Shown here in pieces: positions 9,023 through 18,499 of a stretch of 64,000 nucleotides of DNA. The DNA is from Pseudomonas sp. Fl4BN1 (GTDB lineage Bacteria > Pseudomonadota > Gammaproteobacteria > Pseudomonadales > Pseudomonadaceae). The notes under the pieces were generated by a model. That model was not told where the DNA came from. It made no database searches and saw only the letters and a program-made list of their open reading frames with translations. The position numbers and the translations under genes are program-made. The stretch spans positions 1-64,000 of the forward strand of contig NZ_JAAARM010000005.1 in assembly GCF_009908285.1 (NCBI RefSeq), given 5' to 3'. Position 1 is the first letter of the stretch; the number at the start of each line of letters is the position of its first letter.

Positions 9023-9661
9023 GTCGTGACCAGGGCGCTGGATCGGCGCCCTGAGCCTTGCTTCATCTTTCATGTATGTCCGCAGCGATCGTCAGTCAAA
9101 GACCGACCACTGCCCGCTAAACGCTGCGCCTTGAAAATAAAAACAAACAGGGAGCAACAATCATGCAGCCTGCCCAGCTTCGTCTGAGGGTGGCCGTTCA
9201 ACGGCCATCGACGCCAGGTGATGACCCTGACTGCTCGCAGTCACCCCTCTCCTATTGCCAGCCATTACGGATGCTTTTCTGAGATGGCCGGCATGCCTGC
9301 CCCAAAGTGGCTGCAAGTGCGCTGTTGCGGAGCACTTGAGCCCTGCCGTGGGAGCCAGTATTCTCCGCGGCCGCGCAAATCTGGTCTAAAAAAAAGCCCG
9401 GATGAAAAACCTGACCTGAAAGCCAACTTATCCCGGCCCAGACAGGTATCAAGGCATTCGAAATCAATGCTGAAAAAACTCTCGACCGACTGTATCGCAA
9501 CAGCCGGGCGTGAGTTTTTTTGCTTTTTTTCGGCCTTGGCTCAGCTCTTGCTAAAAGCAAAAAAGCTGACCGATCGGATGGTTTTTTACAGCAAGAGAAA
9601 AGGCGCCAAATCAGAGCGCCGAGACAAAAAACGTGGAACTACCTACTTTGGGAGCAACCGA
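9023..9661 (+). other. Long leader region before the Tsx-like gene
   Basis: A 639-base stretch without a recognised large gene. It holds a possible 39-residue ORF (9163-9282) with a good ribosome site, two overlapping AANAANAA motifs at 9136-9146, a T-rich tract with partial inverted repeats at 9512-9567, and a GGCGC/GCGCC hairpin at 9602-9620. The frame of the downstream gene stays open through much of it but without a convincing start. Confidence 0.45.
9163..9282 (+). CDS. Possible 39-residue leader ORF
   Basis: ATG with CAGGGAG eight bases upstream opens a 39-codon frame starting MQPAQLRLRV and ending in LRMLF. AANAANAA motifs sit just before the ribosome site, as for the urate genes. No family is recognised, there is no membrane segment, and composition is Arg/Pro/Ser-rich. 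It could be a regulatory leader peptide or a non-coding coincidence. Confidence 0.25.
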   Translation: MQPAQLRLRVAVQRPSTPGDDPDCSQSPLSYCQPLRMLF

Positions 9662-10447
9662 ATGAAACCGATGTGCACACGCCTGATGCTGGCCGCCAGC
9701 CTGCTGGCCGGAGGGCAGGCCGTAGCTGGCGACCTACTGCAATGGCAGAACAACAGCCTGACTTACTTGTACGGCAAGAACTTCGAGGTCAATCCGCAGA
9801 TTCAACAAACGGTGACTTTCGAACATGCCGATGCCTGGAAGTACGGCGACAACTTCTTCTTCCTCGACCGCATCTTCTACAACGGCAAGGAAGACGGCAA
9901 CGTTGGCCCGGATACCTACTACGGTGAGTTCAGTCCGCGGCTGTCGTTCGGCAAGATCTTCGACCAGAAGCTGGAGTTTGGCCCGATCAAGGATGTGCTC
10001 CTGGCGTTCACCTACGAATTCGGCGAAGGCGACAACGAGTCCTACCTGATCGGCCCGGGCTTCGATCTGGCAGTGCCCGGCTTCGACTACTTCCAGTTGA
10101 ACTTCTATCAGCGCCACACCGAGGGCAGCCGCCCGGGTGACAACGTCTGGCAGATCACTCCGGTGTGGTCCTACACCATCCCTATGGGGCGCTCGGACAT
10201 CCTGATCGACGGCTACATGGACTGGGTGGTGGACAACGACCAGAACTCCAAGGGTACCTACCACGCCAACCTGCACTTCAACCCGCAGGTCAAGTACGAC
10301 CTGGGCAAGGCACTGAACTGGGGTGCCAAGCAGTTGTACGTCGGTTTCGAGTACGACTATTGGAAGAACAAGTACGGCATCCAGGACTCCCGCGCCTTCG
10401 AGACCAACCAGGATACCGCCAGCCTATTGGTCAAGTACCACTTCTGA
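9662..10447 (+). CDS. Tsx-like outer-membrane nucleoside channel
   Basis: A 261-residue outer-membrane beta-barrel with a signal peptide (about residues 1-22, ending GGQAVAG). The mature part has alternating aromatic strands, e.g. DLLQWQNNSLTYLYG, and ends LLVKYHF with the terminal Phe expected for barrel insertion. The family (Tsx/OmpK type) passes nucleosides; next to the purine permeases and urate genes it probably admits nucleosides, purines or urate. Start ATG 9662 is fixed by the signal peptide. Exact substrate is inference. Confidence 0.85.
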   Translation: MKPMCTRLMLAASLLAGGQAVAGDLLQWQNNSLTYLYGKNFEVNPQIQQTVTFEHADAWKYGDNFFFLDRIFYNGKEDGNVGPDTYYGEFSPRLSFGKIFDQKLEFGPIKDVLLAFTYEFGEGDNESYLIGPGFDLAVPGFDYFQLNFYQRHTEGSRPGDNVWQITPVWSYTIPMGRSDILIDGYMDWVVDNDQNSKGTYHANLHFNPQVKYDLGKALNWGAKQLYVGFEYDYWKNKYGIQDSRAFETNQDTASLLVKYHF

Positions 10448-10462
10448 TGGGTGCGTGACACG

Positions 10463-10493
10463 GCCTGCTCTCATGTCACCGATGAGAGCAGGC
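10463..10493. terminator. Hairpin between convergent Tsx-like and GntR genes
   Basis: Perfect 12-bp stem GCCTGCTCTCAT / ATGAGAGCAGGC around a 7-base loop. No U-tract on either side, so termination is inferred from its convergent intergenic position. Confidence 0.5.
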
Positions 10494-10551
10494 AACCCAG
10501 GTCGATGCGCAGCCTCGGCGCTAGATCAAACTGCGGCCTCGCCCCTCGCCA

Positions 10552-11331
10552 TCAGGCAAGGCGCGATCCAGGGTCCCGCCAAAATGCCGGATCGGCACTT
10601 TTGAGCCGTTCCACCGCATTGTGAATATGGCTTAGCGCCGCCTGCCGCGCGCCCTCGACATCCCGCGCCGCGATCGCCGCATAGACCGCGAAATGTTCGT
10701 CATGCACTGTGCGTGTCAGATCCCGTCGGCGCTCCTCATTGGAGCGGGTGATGCGGATCGCCTCCTTGATGAACTGCGCAATGAACTCATGCAGCGAGGG
10801 GTACAGCGGATTACCGGTGGCTTGGGAAATCGAGAAGTGGAATGCCAAGTCCTGCTCAACACCGTCCTGGCCCGCCTGCTCGGCGATATCGATGGCCTGC
10901 AACGCCTGATGAATAGCCTGCAAATGTTCAGGGGTATGCCGCTGAGCCGCCAGCGCCGCTGCCTCGCCTTCAATGCCACGCCGTAACTCGGTGACCCTGA
11001 GCACCGCCTCGATTGACCCGCGCACATCCAGATCAATGGTGAATGCCTTGATATGTGCACCCTCGCAGACCACGGTGCCGCTGCCCTGACGCACCTCCAC
11101 CAGGCCGGCTGACTTCAAGCGCGAAACCGCCTCGCGGATAACCGTACGGCTAACGCCAAAACGCTCGGACAGGACAGGTTCAGTGGGCAAGCGCGAGCCC
11201 GGCAAGGCCTCACCACTGGCGATGTGTGCCTTGAGTGCTGCGGTTACCTGATCCGCCAGCGTGCCCTTGGCCGAATCCTTGAGCGTTGTCAGAGAATCGA
11301 CGGCAAGGGAAGTGTTATCAGGCTTCGACAT
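10552..11331 (-). CDS. GntR/FadR-subfamily regulator (FCD domain)
   Basis: DNA-binding regulator of 259 residues. The winged helix lies near residues 25-90 with GVSRTVIREAVSRLKSAGLVE as the recognition region, followed by a helical FCD ligand domain including DLAFHFSISQATGNPLY and the metal-binding His residues typical of the family. ATG 11331 (ACAGAGA upstream) is preferred to a TTG six codons earlier. Divergent from an ACS-type transporter and a D-erythronate dehydrogenase-like gene, which are its probable targets; the effector is likely a sugar acid. Confidence 0.88.
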   Translation of the reverse strand: MSKPDNTSLAVDSLTTLKDSAKGTLADQVTAALKAHIASGEALPGSRLPTEPVLSERFGVSRTVIREAVSRLKSAGLVEVRQGSGTVVCEGAHIKAFTIDLDVRGSIEAVLRVTELRRGIEGEAAALAAQRHTPEHLQAIHQALQAIDIAEQAGQDGVEQDLAFHFSISQATGNPLYPSLHEFIAQFIKEAIRITRSNEERRRDLTRTVHDEHFAVYAAIAARDVEGARQAALSHIHNAVERLKSADPAFWRDPGSRLA

Positions 11332-11498
11332 GGGTATCTCTGTATTCAAATTGGCTAACGGTACTGCATTTCAGGCACGCCGTCCCGTTCACTGTCCGAC
11401 CATTGAATTCGTATGATGTATTATGATATCTAAGACACCTCAGCGAGTCCGATAAAAACAAAATCACCCAAATACAAGAAACAAGGATGGGTAAAGAC
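11332..11498. promoter_or_regulatory. GntR-MFS divergent promoter region
   Basis: Holds two copies of TATGAT spaced by four bases (about 11412-11427) in an AT-rich patch, a plausible operator for the adjacent GntR protein, and AAAAACAA at 11454-11461, an AANAANAA match. Assignments are by position only. Confidence 0.35.
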
Positions 11499-12809
11499 AT
11501 GCCTGAATCACTGTCGCAAACAGCTGCCCGCTCCACCACCGCGACGTTCGAGGACCTGGCCTATCGCAAAGTCGCCTGGCGCATCCTACCGTTGCTGCTG
11601 TTGTGCTACCTGGTGGCCTACCTGGACCGGGTCAACGTCGGCTTCGCCAAGTTGCAGATGTCCGAAGACCTGCAGTTCTCCGAAGCGGTCTACGGCCTGG
11701 GCGCCGGGATCTTCTTCATCGCCTACTTCCTGGTGGAAATCCCCAGCAACCTGATCCTGCATCGGGTCGGTGCGCGCTTGTGGATCGCCCGCATCATGAT
11801 CAGTTGGGGGATCATTTCCTCGTGCATGGCCTTCGTCAGCACCCCCACCTCCTTCTATGTCATGCGTTTTTTGCTGGGTATTGCCGAAGCAGGGTTCTAC
11901 CCCGGGGTCATTCTGTACTTGTCGTATTGGTTCCCTACCAACCGCCGCGGCAAGATGTATGCCCTGTTCGCCACCGCCGTACCACTCTCGGGATTGATTG
12001 GCGCACCCTTGTCCGGCTGGATCATGAGCGCCCTCAATGGCTATCACGGACTTGCCGGCTGGCAATGGATGTTCTTCCTCGAGGGCTTGCCATCGATCCT
12101 CGTCGGCGGCCTAGTGATCTACTGCCTCAGCGACCGTATCGCCGATGCCGGCTGGCTGACCCGCGAAGAGAAAGGACTGCTACAGACCCGGATCGACGCC
12201 GAGACCGACGGCCATCAGATTCATAGCGTCAGGCAAGTGTTCAAGCAGCCGCGGATCTGGCTGCTGACCGCTATCTACTTCTGCATGATCGCCGGCTTCT
12301 ACACCGTCGGCTTCTGGCTGCCTTCGCTGATCCGCCAGGCAGGCGTGAGCGATGTGTTCGAGGTCGGCATGCTCACGGCAATTCCCTACGCCGCAGCGGC
12401 GCTGACCATGGTGCTGATCTCCCGTAGTGCTGACCGACTGCGCGAACGCCGCTGGCATCTGGCGTTGACTGCGGTGCTCGGTGGCATAGGCCTGATGATC
12501 TCCGCCACCTGGAGTGACAACTTCACCGTGTCGATGATCGGCCTGACCCTGGGCGCCATGGGTGCCTTCAGTACCCTGCCTCTGTTCTGGAGCCTGCCCA
12601 CGGCCTTTCTCGGCGGTACCGCAGCGGCGGCCGGCATTGCCCTGATCAACTCCTGGGGCAACCTTGCGGGCTTTGTTTCGCCCTACCTGATGGGCTTTCT
12701 CAAAGACCTGACCCAGAGCACCACGATCGGCATGTACGTCATGGCCAGCGCGTTGTTCATCGGCGCCCTGCTGGTCTTCAAAATTCCCGGAAAACTCGTC
12801 AATCGCTGA
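11499..12809 (+). CDS. MFS transporter, anion:cation symporter (ACS) family
   Basis: Inner-membrane importer of 436 residues with 12 predicted helices. YLDRVNVGFAKLQMSEDL after helix 1 is the usual signature of the ACS group (hexuronate, glucarate, tartrate, phthalate and similar organic anions), and GIAEAGFYPGVILYLSYWFP is the conserved helix-4 block. ATG 11499 is preferred to 11487, whose ribosome site would overlap the start. It precedes a dehydrogenase of the D-erythronate type by 15 bases, so a four-carbon sugar acid is a reasonable substrate guess. Confidence 0.88.
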   Translation: MPESLSQTAARSTTATFEDLAYRKVAWRILPLLLLCYLVAYLDRVNVGFAKLQMSEDLQFSEAVYGLGAGIFFIAYFLVEIPSNLILHRVGARLWIARIMISWGIISSCMAFVSTPTSFYVMRFLLGIAEAGFYPGVILYLSYWFPTNRRGKMYALFATAVPLSGLIGAPLSGWIMSALNGYHGLAGWQWMFFLEGLPSILVGGLVIYCLSDRIADAGWLTREEKGLLQTRIDAETDGHQIHSVRQVFKQPRIWLLTAIYFCMIAGFYTVGFWLPSLIRQAGVSDVFEVGMLTAIPYAAAALTMVLISRSADRLRERRWHLALTAVLGGIGLMISATWSDNFTVSMIGLTLGAMGAFSTLPLFWSLPTAFLGGTAAAAGIALINSWGNLAGFVSPYLMGFLKDLTQSTTIGMYVMASALFIGALLVFKIPGKLVNR

Positions 12810-12824
12810 TCATTGGAGTCACTC

Positions 12825-13808
12825 ATGAATATTCTTGTCACTGGCGCGGCCGGTTTTCTTGGACGACGCCTGATCGCAGCCTTGCTGCAGCGTGGCTCAC
12901 TGACCGACCGTCACGGCCAACTGCAGCCCATCAGCCAAATCATCGCGTTCGACCGGGAACCCGTGCAGGGTCTCGATGACCCTCGGGTTCAGGTCAAAGG
13001 CGGAGATATCACCGATGAACAGGTACTGGCCAATTTGATCGACGCCGACACCGATAGCATCTTTCACCTGGCCGCCGTGGTCTCCAGCCAGGCGGAGAGT
13101 GACTTCGAGTTGGGGATGCGGGTCAACTTCAGTGCCACCCAAAACCTGTTGGAACGGGCACGCCAGTTGGGCACCTGCCCGAAGTGGGTGATGACCAGCT
13201 CCGTCGCGGTCTTCGGTGGCCAGCTACCGGATACCGTCGGCGATGATCAGGTTTGGGCTCCACAGAGCTCCTATGGCACCCAGAAAGCCATGAATGACCT
13301 GCTACTCGCGGACTACAGCCGACGAGGCTTCGTCGATGGCCGAAGCTTGCGCATGCCGACCATCGTCGTGCGTCCGGGCAAACCGAACCTTGCCGCGTCC
13401 AGCTTTGCCAGCGGTATCATCCGTGAACCGCTCCACGGCCAGCCTAGTGTCTGCCCGGTAGCCTTGAATACCCGACTGTGGTTGATGTCTCCGGCTCAGG
13501 CCATTGCCAATCTGATTCACGGCCATGAACTCACTGGGGCGCGCTTGAGCCAAGGCCCGGTCATCAATATGCCTGGCCTTTCACTGACAGTGGAACAGAT
13601 GATCAGTGCACTACGAGAGGTGGCGGGAGACGAGGCGGCCCAGCGTATTGAGCTACGCCCGGATGCCAACATCGAGCGTATCGTCGGCTCCTGGCCGGGC
13701 GCGTTCAGCGCGTCTTACGCCCGGGAACTGGGCTTCACGGCGGATGAGGACTTTGCCAGTGTGATCCGTCAGTTCATGCAGGACTACCTGCCGCACTCAA
13801 TGCAATAA
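12825..13808 (+). CDS. denD: D-erythronate dehydrogenase-like SDR
   Basis: NAD-dependent extended short-chain dehydrogenase of 327 residues. The Rossmann motif GAAGFLGR is at residues 7-14, Ser126 and Tyr150/Lys154 (YGTQK) form the catalytic set, and RPGKPN followed by AASSFASGI matches the DenD group that oxidises D-erythronate to 2-keto-D-erythronate. GGAG six bases before ATG 12825 fixes the start. The kinase, epimerase and isomerase genes that normally complete the erythronate route are not beside it. A related substrate such as threonate or another sugar acid remains possible. Confidence 0.75.
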   Translation: MNILVTGAAGFLGRRLIAALLQRGSLTDRHGQLQPISQIIAFDREPVQGLDDPRVQVKGGDITDEQVLANLIDADTDSIFHLAAVVSSQAESDFELGMRVNFSATQNLLERARQLGTCPKWVMTSSVAVFGGQLPDTVGDDQVWAPQSSYGTQKAMNDLLLADYSRRGFVDGRSLRMPTIVVRPGKPNLAASSFASGIIREPLHGQPSVCPVALNTRLWLMSPAQAIANLIHGHELTGARLSQGPVINMPGLSLTVEQMISALREVAGDEAAQRIELRPDANIERIVGSWPGAFSASYARELGFTADEDFASVIRQFMQDYLPHSMQ

Positions 13809-13815
13809 CGCCATG

Positions 13816-13842
13816 GATGGCCCCCATGGCCAGGGGGCCATC
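13816..13842. terminator. Hairpin between denD-like gene and autotransporter
   Basis: Perfect 10-bp stem GATGGCCCCC / GGGGGCCATC with a 7-base loop, between convergent genes. No U-tract. Confidence 0.5.
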
Positions 13843-13888
13843 GCCCTTGCCAGATATCAGACACGTACCCCTGATAAACCTGCCAGCG

Positions 13889-16800
13889 TTACCAGCTATA
13901 GCTCAGGTTCAGTTGCCCACCATACCCGTACTGCCCGGCACTGCCTTCATGGCCAAACACATGACTGGAAACCTCTAACTCTCGACTGGCGCGAATGTTC
14001 ACCCCCAGCTTCAACTCCAAGGCATCACGCGATGGCTGTGCACTCAATGTTGTCGAGCCCATTTGCACCGAAGGGGTGCCCTCGGTATGCAGCCAGTTGG
14101 TTTCGACAAAGGGGCGGATCGCCAAGTCTGCCAAATCTTGCCAGGCCTTCGGGTAGAACCGCACTCCAGTACTGGAACTCCAGGCATCGGCATCCGTACT
14201 GCGCATGCCAGTGCTTTGCAGCTGCGCATTCTTGGCGGCATAGCGGCTATAGATCAGTTGCGCACGAGGTTCGAAAACCCACTCACTCAAGCTGGAGCCC
14301 GTGGCGAACGGCAAGAATCCATAGCCCGATTCGATCGATGCCGACCACAAGGTCGAATCATAGCTGGCAGACCCCAGTTCACTGCTGATCTGGTTGGTAT
14401 AACGACCGTACTGCAACCAGGTATCGACATAGGCACCAAGCCGGCTGACATCATCAGCGTAAAACGTGCCGTACCCCCCCACCGAATACCCTGAAACCTT
14501 GCCATGCGCTCGAGAGTGAACGGCAGTATCGGTGTCTCGGCGTATCAAGGCCGAGGTCGAGTCGATCCGCGCATCGCCATAACCCGCCATCAGCCCGGCA
14601 TAGAACGCGCCCTCCATGCCCAGAGGCCTGCGTAGCAAAGCCCCGCCCAACTGCACCATGTCGCTACTGGAATCGATATCGACCTTGCCTTCAGCCATGC
14701 GCAAACCATTGTCATGACGCCCCTGGACACGTAGCCAAAGCCCCGAGTCCTGGCCATCGGCAGCAAGGCTACGCTTGGTTGCACGGTCCTGCAGGCTATG
14801 GCTGAACATCGTCCTGGTGGCCATCTGATTGCCAACATGAGCGCCACTTTCCGGCGCAACTTGACGAACCGAGCCGGGCGGGGAAATCAGATACCAGTCC
14901 TGAGCCAAGCCTGCGTTCCCCCCCTGAGCCAGGCTGTACTCATAGCCATTGATCGACAGACTGTCCGCACTCGCACGATAACCACTGGAGCCGCTGTCCA
15001 GATAGAAGGCATCAGCGGTGCTGGTGCCCCCGTTGATCGTCTGAACTAGGCGAATCCCTTCCTCAGTCAGCCCGCCTACACCTCCGGCATTGAGCACGCG
15101 CACGGCAGTTTTGCCACTTGCCGCGCCACCGTCGATGATCATTCGATCGGTGGGGGAGTTGTCGTCACCCAGTTGAGTGTTGACCACCAGCGTGCCGCCC
15201 CCAAGATAGTCGTTAACCGTCAAGGTCTTGAAACCATTGCCCGGCGCTGCGACGAACGCCAGGGTGCCACTGTTGCTCAGGGTGCCCAATGTCGAATCGT
15301 TGCGCACATTCCACTGGCTGCTAGCGTCAAGCAGCAAGCTATTGACCCGCCCACCCTCATCGGAATACACCGCGCCGTTCAGCACCGAGCCGGCTCTAAG
15401 ACTCAGATCCACTCTGCCGCTCTGGGCAAAAACGTCGCCAGTCAGCGATGAACCACTGGCCTCCACACTGACTTGCCCAGTGTCGATAAGAACGTTGTTT
15501 AAAGATCCTTGGCCAGTCTGCAGAACAACTCCCTGTGCCTCCTGCCCGGCACTACGCGCCACAAGGTCTGAGTCAATCAGGGTAAATCGGTGATTGCCGC
15601 CGCTGACCAGCAGAGCCGCCGCGTTCTGGGTACTGACATGGCTGTCGGTCAATGACAGGGTATTGCTTGCCGTTCCGCTGGTGACATAACTCCATATACC
15701 AGACCCAGCATCTCCGTGAGTGGTCAGCCGGGAGCTCTCCAGGCTCGCCATTGCGCCATTGCCCAACACAAGACCTGATGCACCACTCCCGTGAGTGGTA
15801 ACCCAGGACTGGTCTAGACGCAGCTCGGACCCAGAGAGTAGCGACAACGCACCGATGGATCCGGCGCCGAATGTTTCGATGCCGACACGGCTCGCATGAA
15901 TACTGGCGTTATCGAACTGACTCACCAGGTACAAGCCATATGAATTAACGCCATGGGTGGTGATGCTGCCGTTCGTCAGCGTTGCCTGCCCGGCGCGATT
16001 GTCCAGTCCGCGAGCGTTGTCAGTCCCCTGATTATCAATACTGAATCGATCGGCAATCAACTTCGACCCGGGCATGAACATGAATATTCCACCCGCTTTG
16101 GAGCTGGAGGTAATGATGCTGACGTTGTTCAACGTCGCACTGGCATTGTCGCCATTGAGGTTGAGTCCATAGCCGTTGCTGGAGATCAACGTTGCATCGC
16201 GGATATCGGCAGTCGACCCGATACCGTCATAGTCATATCCCAGATACACCGCATCATCATGGCCAGTGAGGCTGCCACCCAGCATGGAGAACGACCCACC
16301 TCCAACCCGCGCGCCAAAGCTACTGGCAGATACTCCATGGCTATTGATAAAGGCCAGTGTCGAACCCGCCCCCCTGACATACAGACCCTCGGCGGAAGCA
16401 CCTGTGGCATTGATCGCGACCGCCTCCAGCGTCATGGAGGCGCCACCCACCACCGACGCACCATCCGCGTTATTGCCGTTGGTGGAGATCGTCAGGTTGC
16501 TGGCGGTCAGGACTGACCCCGCGTCCGAGGCGTCCACCCCATAACCATAGGACCCTGTAGTGCTGATGCTGCCGCCATCAAGTGTGATGCGGCCACCAAG
16601 ATGTGCGTACGCACCAAACGAACTCAGGGAGACGAGCGAAGTGCCGGAAGCATTGATCACACTATCGGCACCTACAGCTTCTAGCGCATAGGTGCGATAG
16701 CTGAGCACCTGACTGTCGGCCAAGTTCACACGTCCGCCCTTGCTGGCCTTGACCCCTGCGGTAAAAGATCCGACTGGCGAACCGGCACTGACGGTGATCC

Positions 16801-17008
16801 CTTCAGCACTCAGGCTATTACCCTTGATCGAAACGTCGATGGCCGCGCCCGGGCCGTCATAGGTCACGGAGTCGCCCGGAGACAGGTTCATCGAACTGCT
16901 GCCAGTGGGATCGGAGATATCGACCTGGCCATAGTCACTGGCCAGCCCCAAACCTGACAAAGGCATTGTAAATATGCCCAACAGCGTCAAGCGGAAAAAT
17001 CGCTGCAT
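13889..17008 (-). CDS. Type Va autotransporter with beta-helical passenger
   Basis: Predicted surface protein of 1039 residues. A signal peptide (about residues 1-24) is followed by a ~650-residue passenger of short Gly/Ser/Asn-rich repeats, read as pertactin/AIDA-type beta-helix rungs, a short stalk ending LAQDWYLISPPG, and a ~270-residue C-terminal barrel ending LNLSYSW with terminal aromatic residue. ATG 17008 has a strong AGGGAGGGGG site. No protease, lipase or RGD motif was seen, so adhesin or autoaggregation is the likeliest role. It stands alone, divergent from nothing closer than 240 bases. Confidence 0.9.
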   Translation of the reverse strand: MQRFFRLTLLGIFTMPLSGLGLASDYGQVDISDPTGSSSMNLSPGDSVTYDGPGAAIDVSIKGNSLSAEGITVSAGSPVGSFTAGVKASKGGRVNLADSQVLSYRTYALEAVGADSVINASGTSLVSLSSFGAYAHLGGRITLDGGSISTTGSYGYGVDASDAGSVLTASNLTISTNGNNADGASVVGGASMTLEAVAINATGASAEGLYVRGAGSTLAFINSHGVSASSFGARVGGGSFSMLGGSLTGHDDAVYLGYDYDGIGSTADIRDATLISSNGYGLNLNGDNASATLNNVSIITSSSKAGGIFMFMPGSKLIADRFSIDNQGTDNARGLDNRAGQATLTNGSITTHGVNSYGLYLVSQFDNASIHASRVGIETFGAGSIGALSLLSGSELRLDQSWVTTHGSGASGLVLGNGAMASLESSRLTTHGDAGSGIWSYVTSGTASNTLSLTDSHVSTQNAAALLVSGGNHRFTLIDSDLVARSAGQEAQGVVLQTGQGSLNNVLIDTGQVSVEASGSSLTGDVFAQSGRVDLSLRAGSVLNGAVYSDEGGRVNSLLLDASSQWNVRNDSTLGTLSNSGTLAFVAAPGNGFKTLTVNDYLGGGTLVVNTQLGDDNSPTDRMIIDGGAASGKTAVRVLNAGGVGGLTEEGIRLVQTINGGTSTADAFYLDSGSSGYRASADSLSINGYEYSLAQGGNAGLAQDWYLISPPGSVRQVAPESGAHVGNQMATRTMFSHSLQDRATKRSLAADGQDSGLWLRVQGRHDNGLRMAEGKVDIDSSSDMVQLGGALLRRPLGMEGAFYAGLMAGYGDARIDSTSALIRRDTDTAVHSRAHGKVSGYSVGGYGTFYADDVSRLGAYVDTWLQYGRYTNQISSELGSASYDSTLWSASIESGYGFLPFATGSSLSEWVFEPRAQLIYSRYAAKNAQLQSTGMRSTDADAWSSSTGVRFYPKAWQDLADLAIRPFVETNWLHTEGTPSVQMGSTTLSAQPSRDALELKLGVNIRASRELEVSSHVFGHEGSAGQYGYGGQLNLSYSW

Positions 17009-17279
17009 ACCCCCTCCCTGCGGTACTACAGCCGCCACCTCCTAAGAAAACCTCGGCAATTAACAGTCAGCGACATTAGGAAGGGCGGCGAGAATGATGA
17101 TCGACATTGATCACCGCCATAATCCAAGTCATCCGAGACCTTTGTAATGAGAGGATTCTTAAATAATCATCGCGGCTATAAATCACAGAGAAACGCGATT
17201 TTAGAGAGGAAGACACAGGCACATGCGTTGCCAGCCCATCGCGCATGGCAGCGACAAAAGCTCATCAATGACAGCAGCC

Positions 17280-18449
17280 TCAGGCCAACGACGTGCCCCT
17301 CAGCCCAAGAAAGCGTGATAACTCTTCACGCTTGGCCAGGGCATCACTACGCCCCAACTCAATCAGCTCACTGCAGTAAGCCGCTTCGAACAACAGGTAG
17401 CTCAAGACCCCCGCACCGCTGGTCCGGGTCGCTCCCGGCCCACGCAGGAACAACCGCAGCGCCGCCGGCAACTCCTGCCGATGCCGTGCGGCGATCTCAT
17501 CGATCGGCTGGCTCGGGGCAATCACCAGCACTTCCACCGGCGCGATAGCCAGGCCGCGATCAGCAGTACTGCCAGGTAACAACCGACTGAAGTGATTGAG
17601 TCGCTCCAGCAACTCGATATCGCCTTCCAGGCTGTCAATGAAGGTGCTGTTGAGCATATGCCCACCGATCTGCGCCAGAGTCGGCTGCTGCCCGGTGTAG
17701 GTTCGTTGCATGGTGTTGTCCGGGTCGTTGCCCCGCGGGTTGCCGCTGACCCCAACCACCAGCACCCGGCTGGCCCCGAGGTGCAAAGCCGGGCTGATGG
17801 GCGCCGACTGGCGTACCGCACCGTCGCCGAAATACTCCTGATCAAGCTTCACCGGTGCGAACAACAGCGGGATCGCCGAACTGGCAAGCAAGTGATCGAC
17901 CGTCAGATGAGTGGGAATACCGATCCGCCGATGGCGCAGCCAGGGATCGATCACTCCGCCGCCTTGATAGAACGTCACTGCCTGGCCGGACTCATAGCCG
18001 AAGGCCGTCACCGCCACCGCGTGCAACTGTCCCTGGGAGATGGCTTGGTTGATTCCCGAAAGATGCATGTGCTGGTTGAGCAACTCCCGCAGTGGCGAGT
18101 TGTTGATCAGCGCCACCGGTACCTGGGCGCCCAGGCCCAACAAGCTGTGGCCAACAAAACGGCTGGCCTGACGAATCACTCCAGGCCAATCACTGCGCAT
18201 CACCTGATCGCTGCGCAAGCTACGCCAGAATGCCGTAAGACGCTGGATCGCCATCGAAAAATCTGTGGCGCCACTGGCCAGGCTCACGGCATTGATAGCC
18301 CCGGCGGACGTGCCGACGATCACCGGAAACGGATTGCGTACACCCGGCCCCAACAGCTCGGCAATCGCCTCCAGCACACCTACCTGGTAGGCCGCCCGGG
18401 CACCACCGCCGGAAAGAATCAACCCTGTAACCGGTTCCGCCGCACTCAT
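17280..18449 (-). CDS. Patatin-like phospholipase (RssA/YchK type)
   Basis: Serine lipid hydrolase of 389 residues. The oxyanion-hole motif SGGGAR is at residues 13-18, the nucleophile elbow GTSAG places Ser48, and the dyad Asp is D209 in FGDGAVR. ATG 18449 with GGAG eight bases upstream is preferred over an earlier in-frame start. There is no signal peptide, so it is cytoplasmic or peripheral. It precedes lpxL in the opposite sense of transcription flow (lpxL is upstream on the same strand, 50 bases away), suggesting co-transcription with lipid A synthesis. Confidence 0.9.
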   Translation of the reverse strand: MSAAEPVTGLILSGGGARAAYQVGVLEAIAELLGPGVRNPFPVIVGTSAGAINAVSLASGATDFSMAIQRLTAFWRSLRSDQVMRSDWPGVIRQASRFVGHSLLGLGAQVPVALINNSPLRELLNQHMHLSGINQAISQGQLHAVAVTAFGYESGQAVTFYQGGGVIDPWLRHRRIGIPTHLTVDHLLASSAIPLLFAPVKLDQEYFGDGAVRQSAPISPALHLGASRVLVVGVSGNPRGNDPDNTMQRTYTGQQPTLAQIGGHMLNSTFIDSLEGDIELLERLNHFSRLLPGSTADRGLAIAPVEVLVIAPSQPIDEIAARHRQELPAALRLFLRGPGATRTSGAGVLSYLLFEAAYCSELIELGRSDALAKREELSRFLGLRGTSLA

Positions 18450-18499
18450 CAATTCACTCCATCCATGGCGCACAAGGGCCGGTAGTCAATGCCAGGGAG

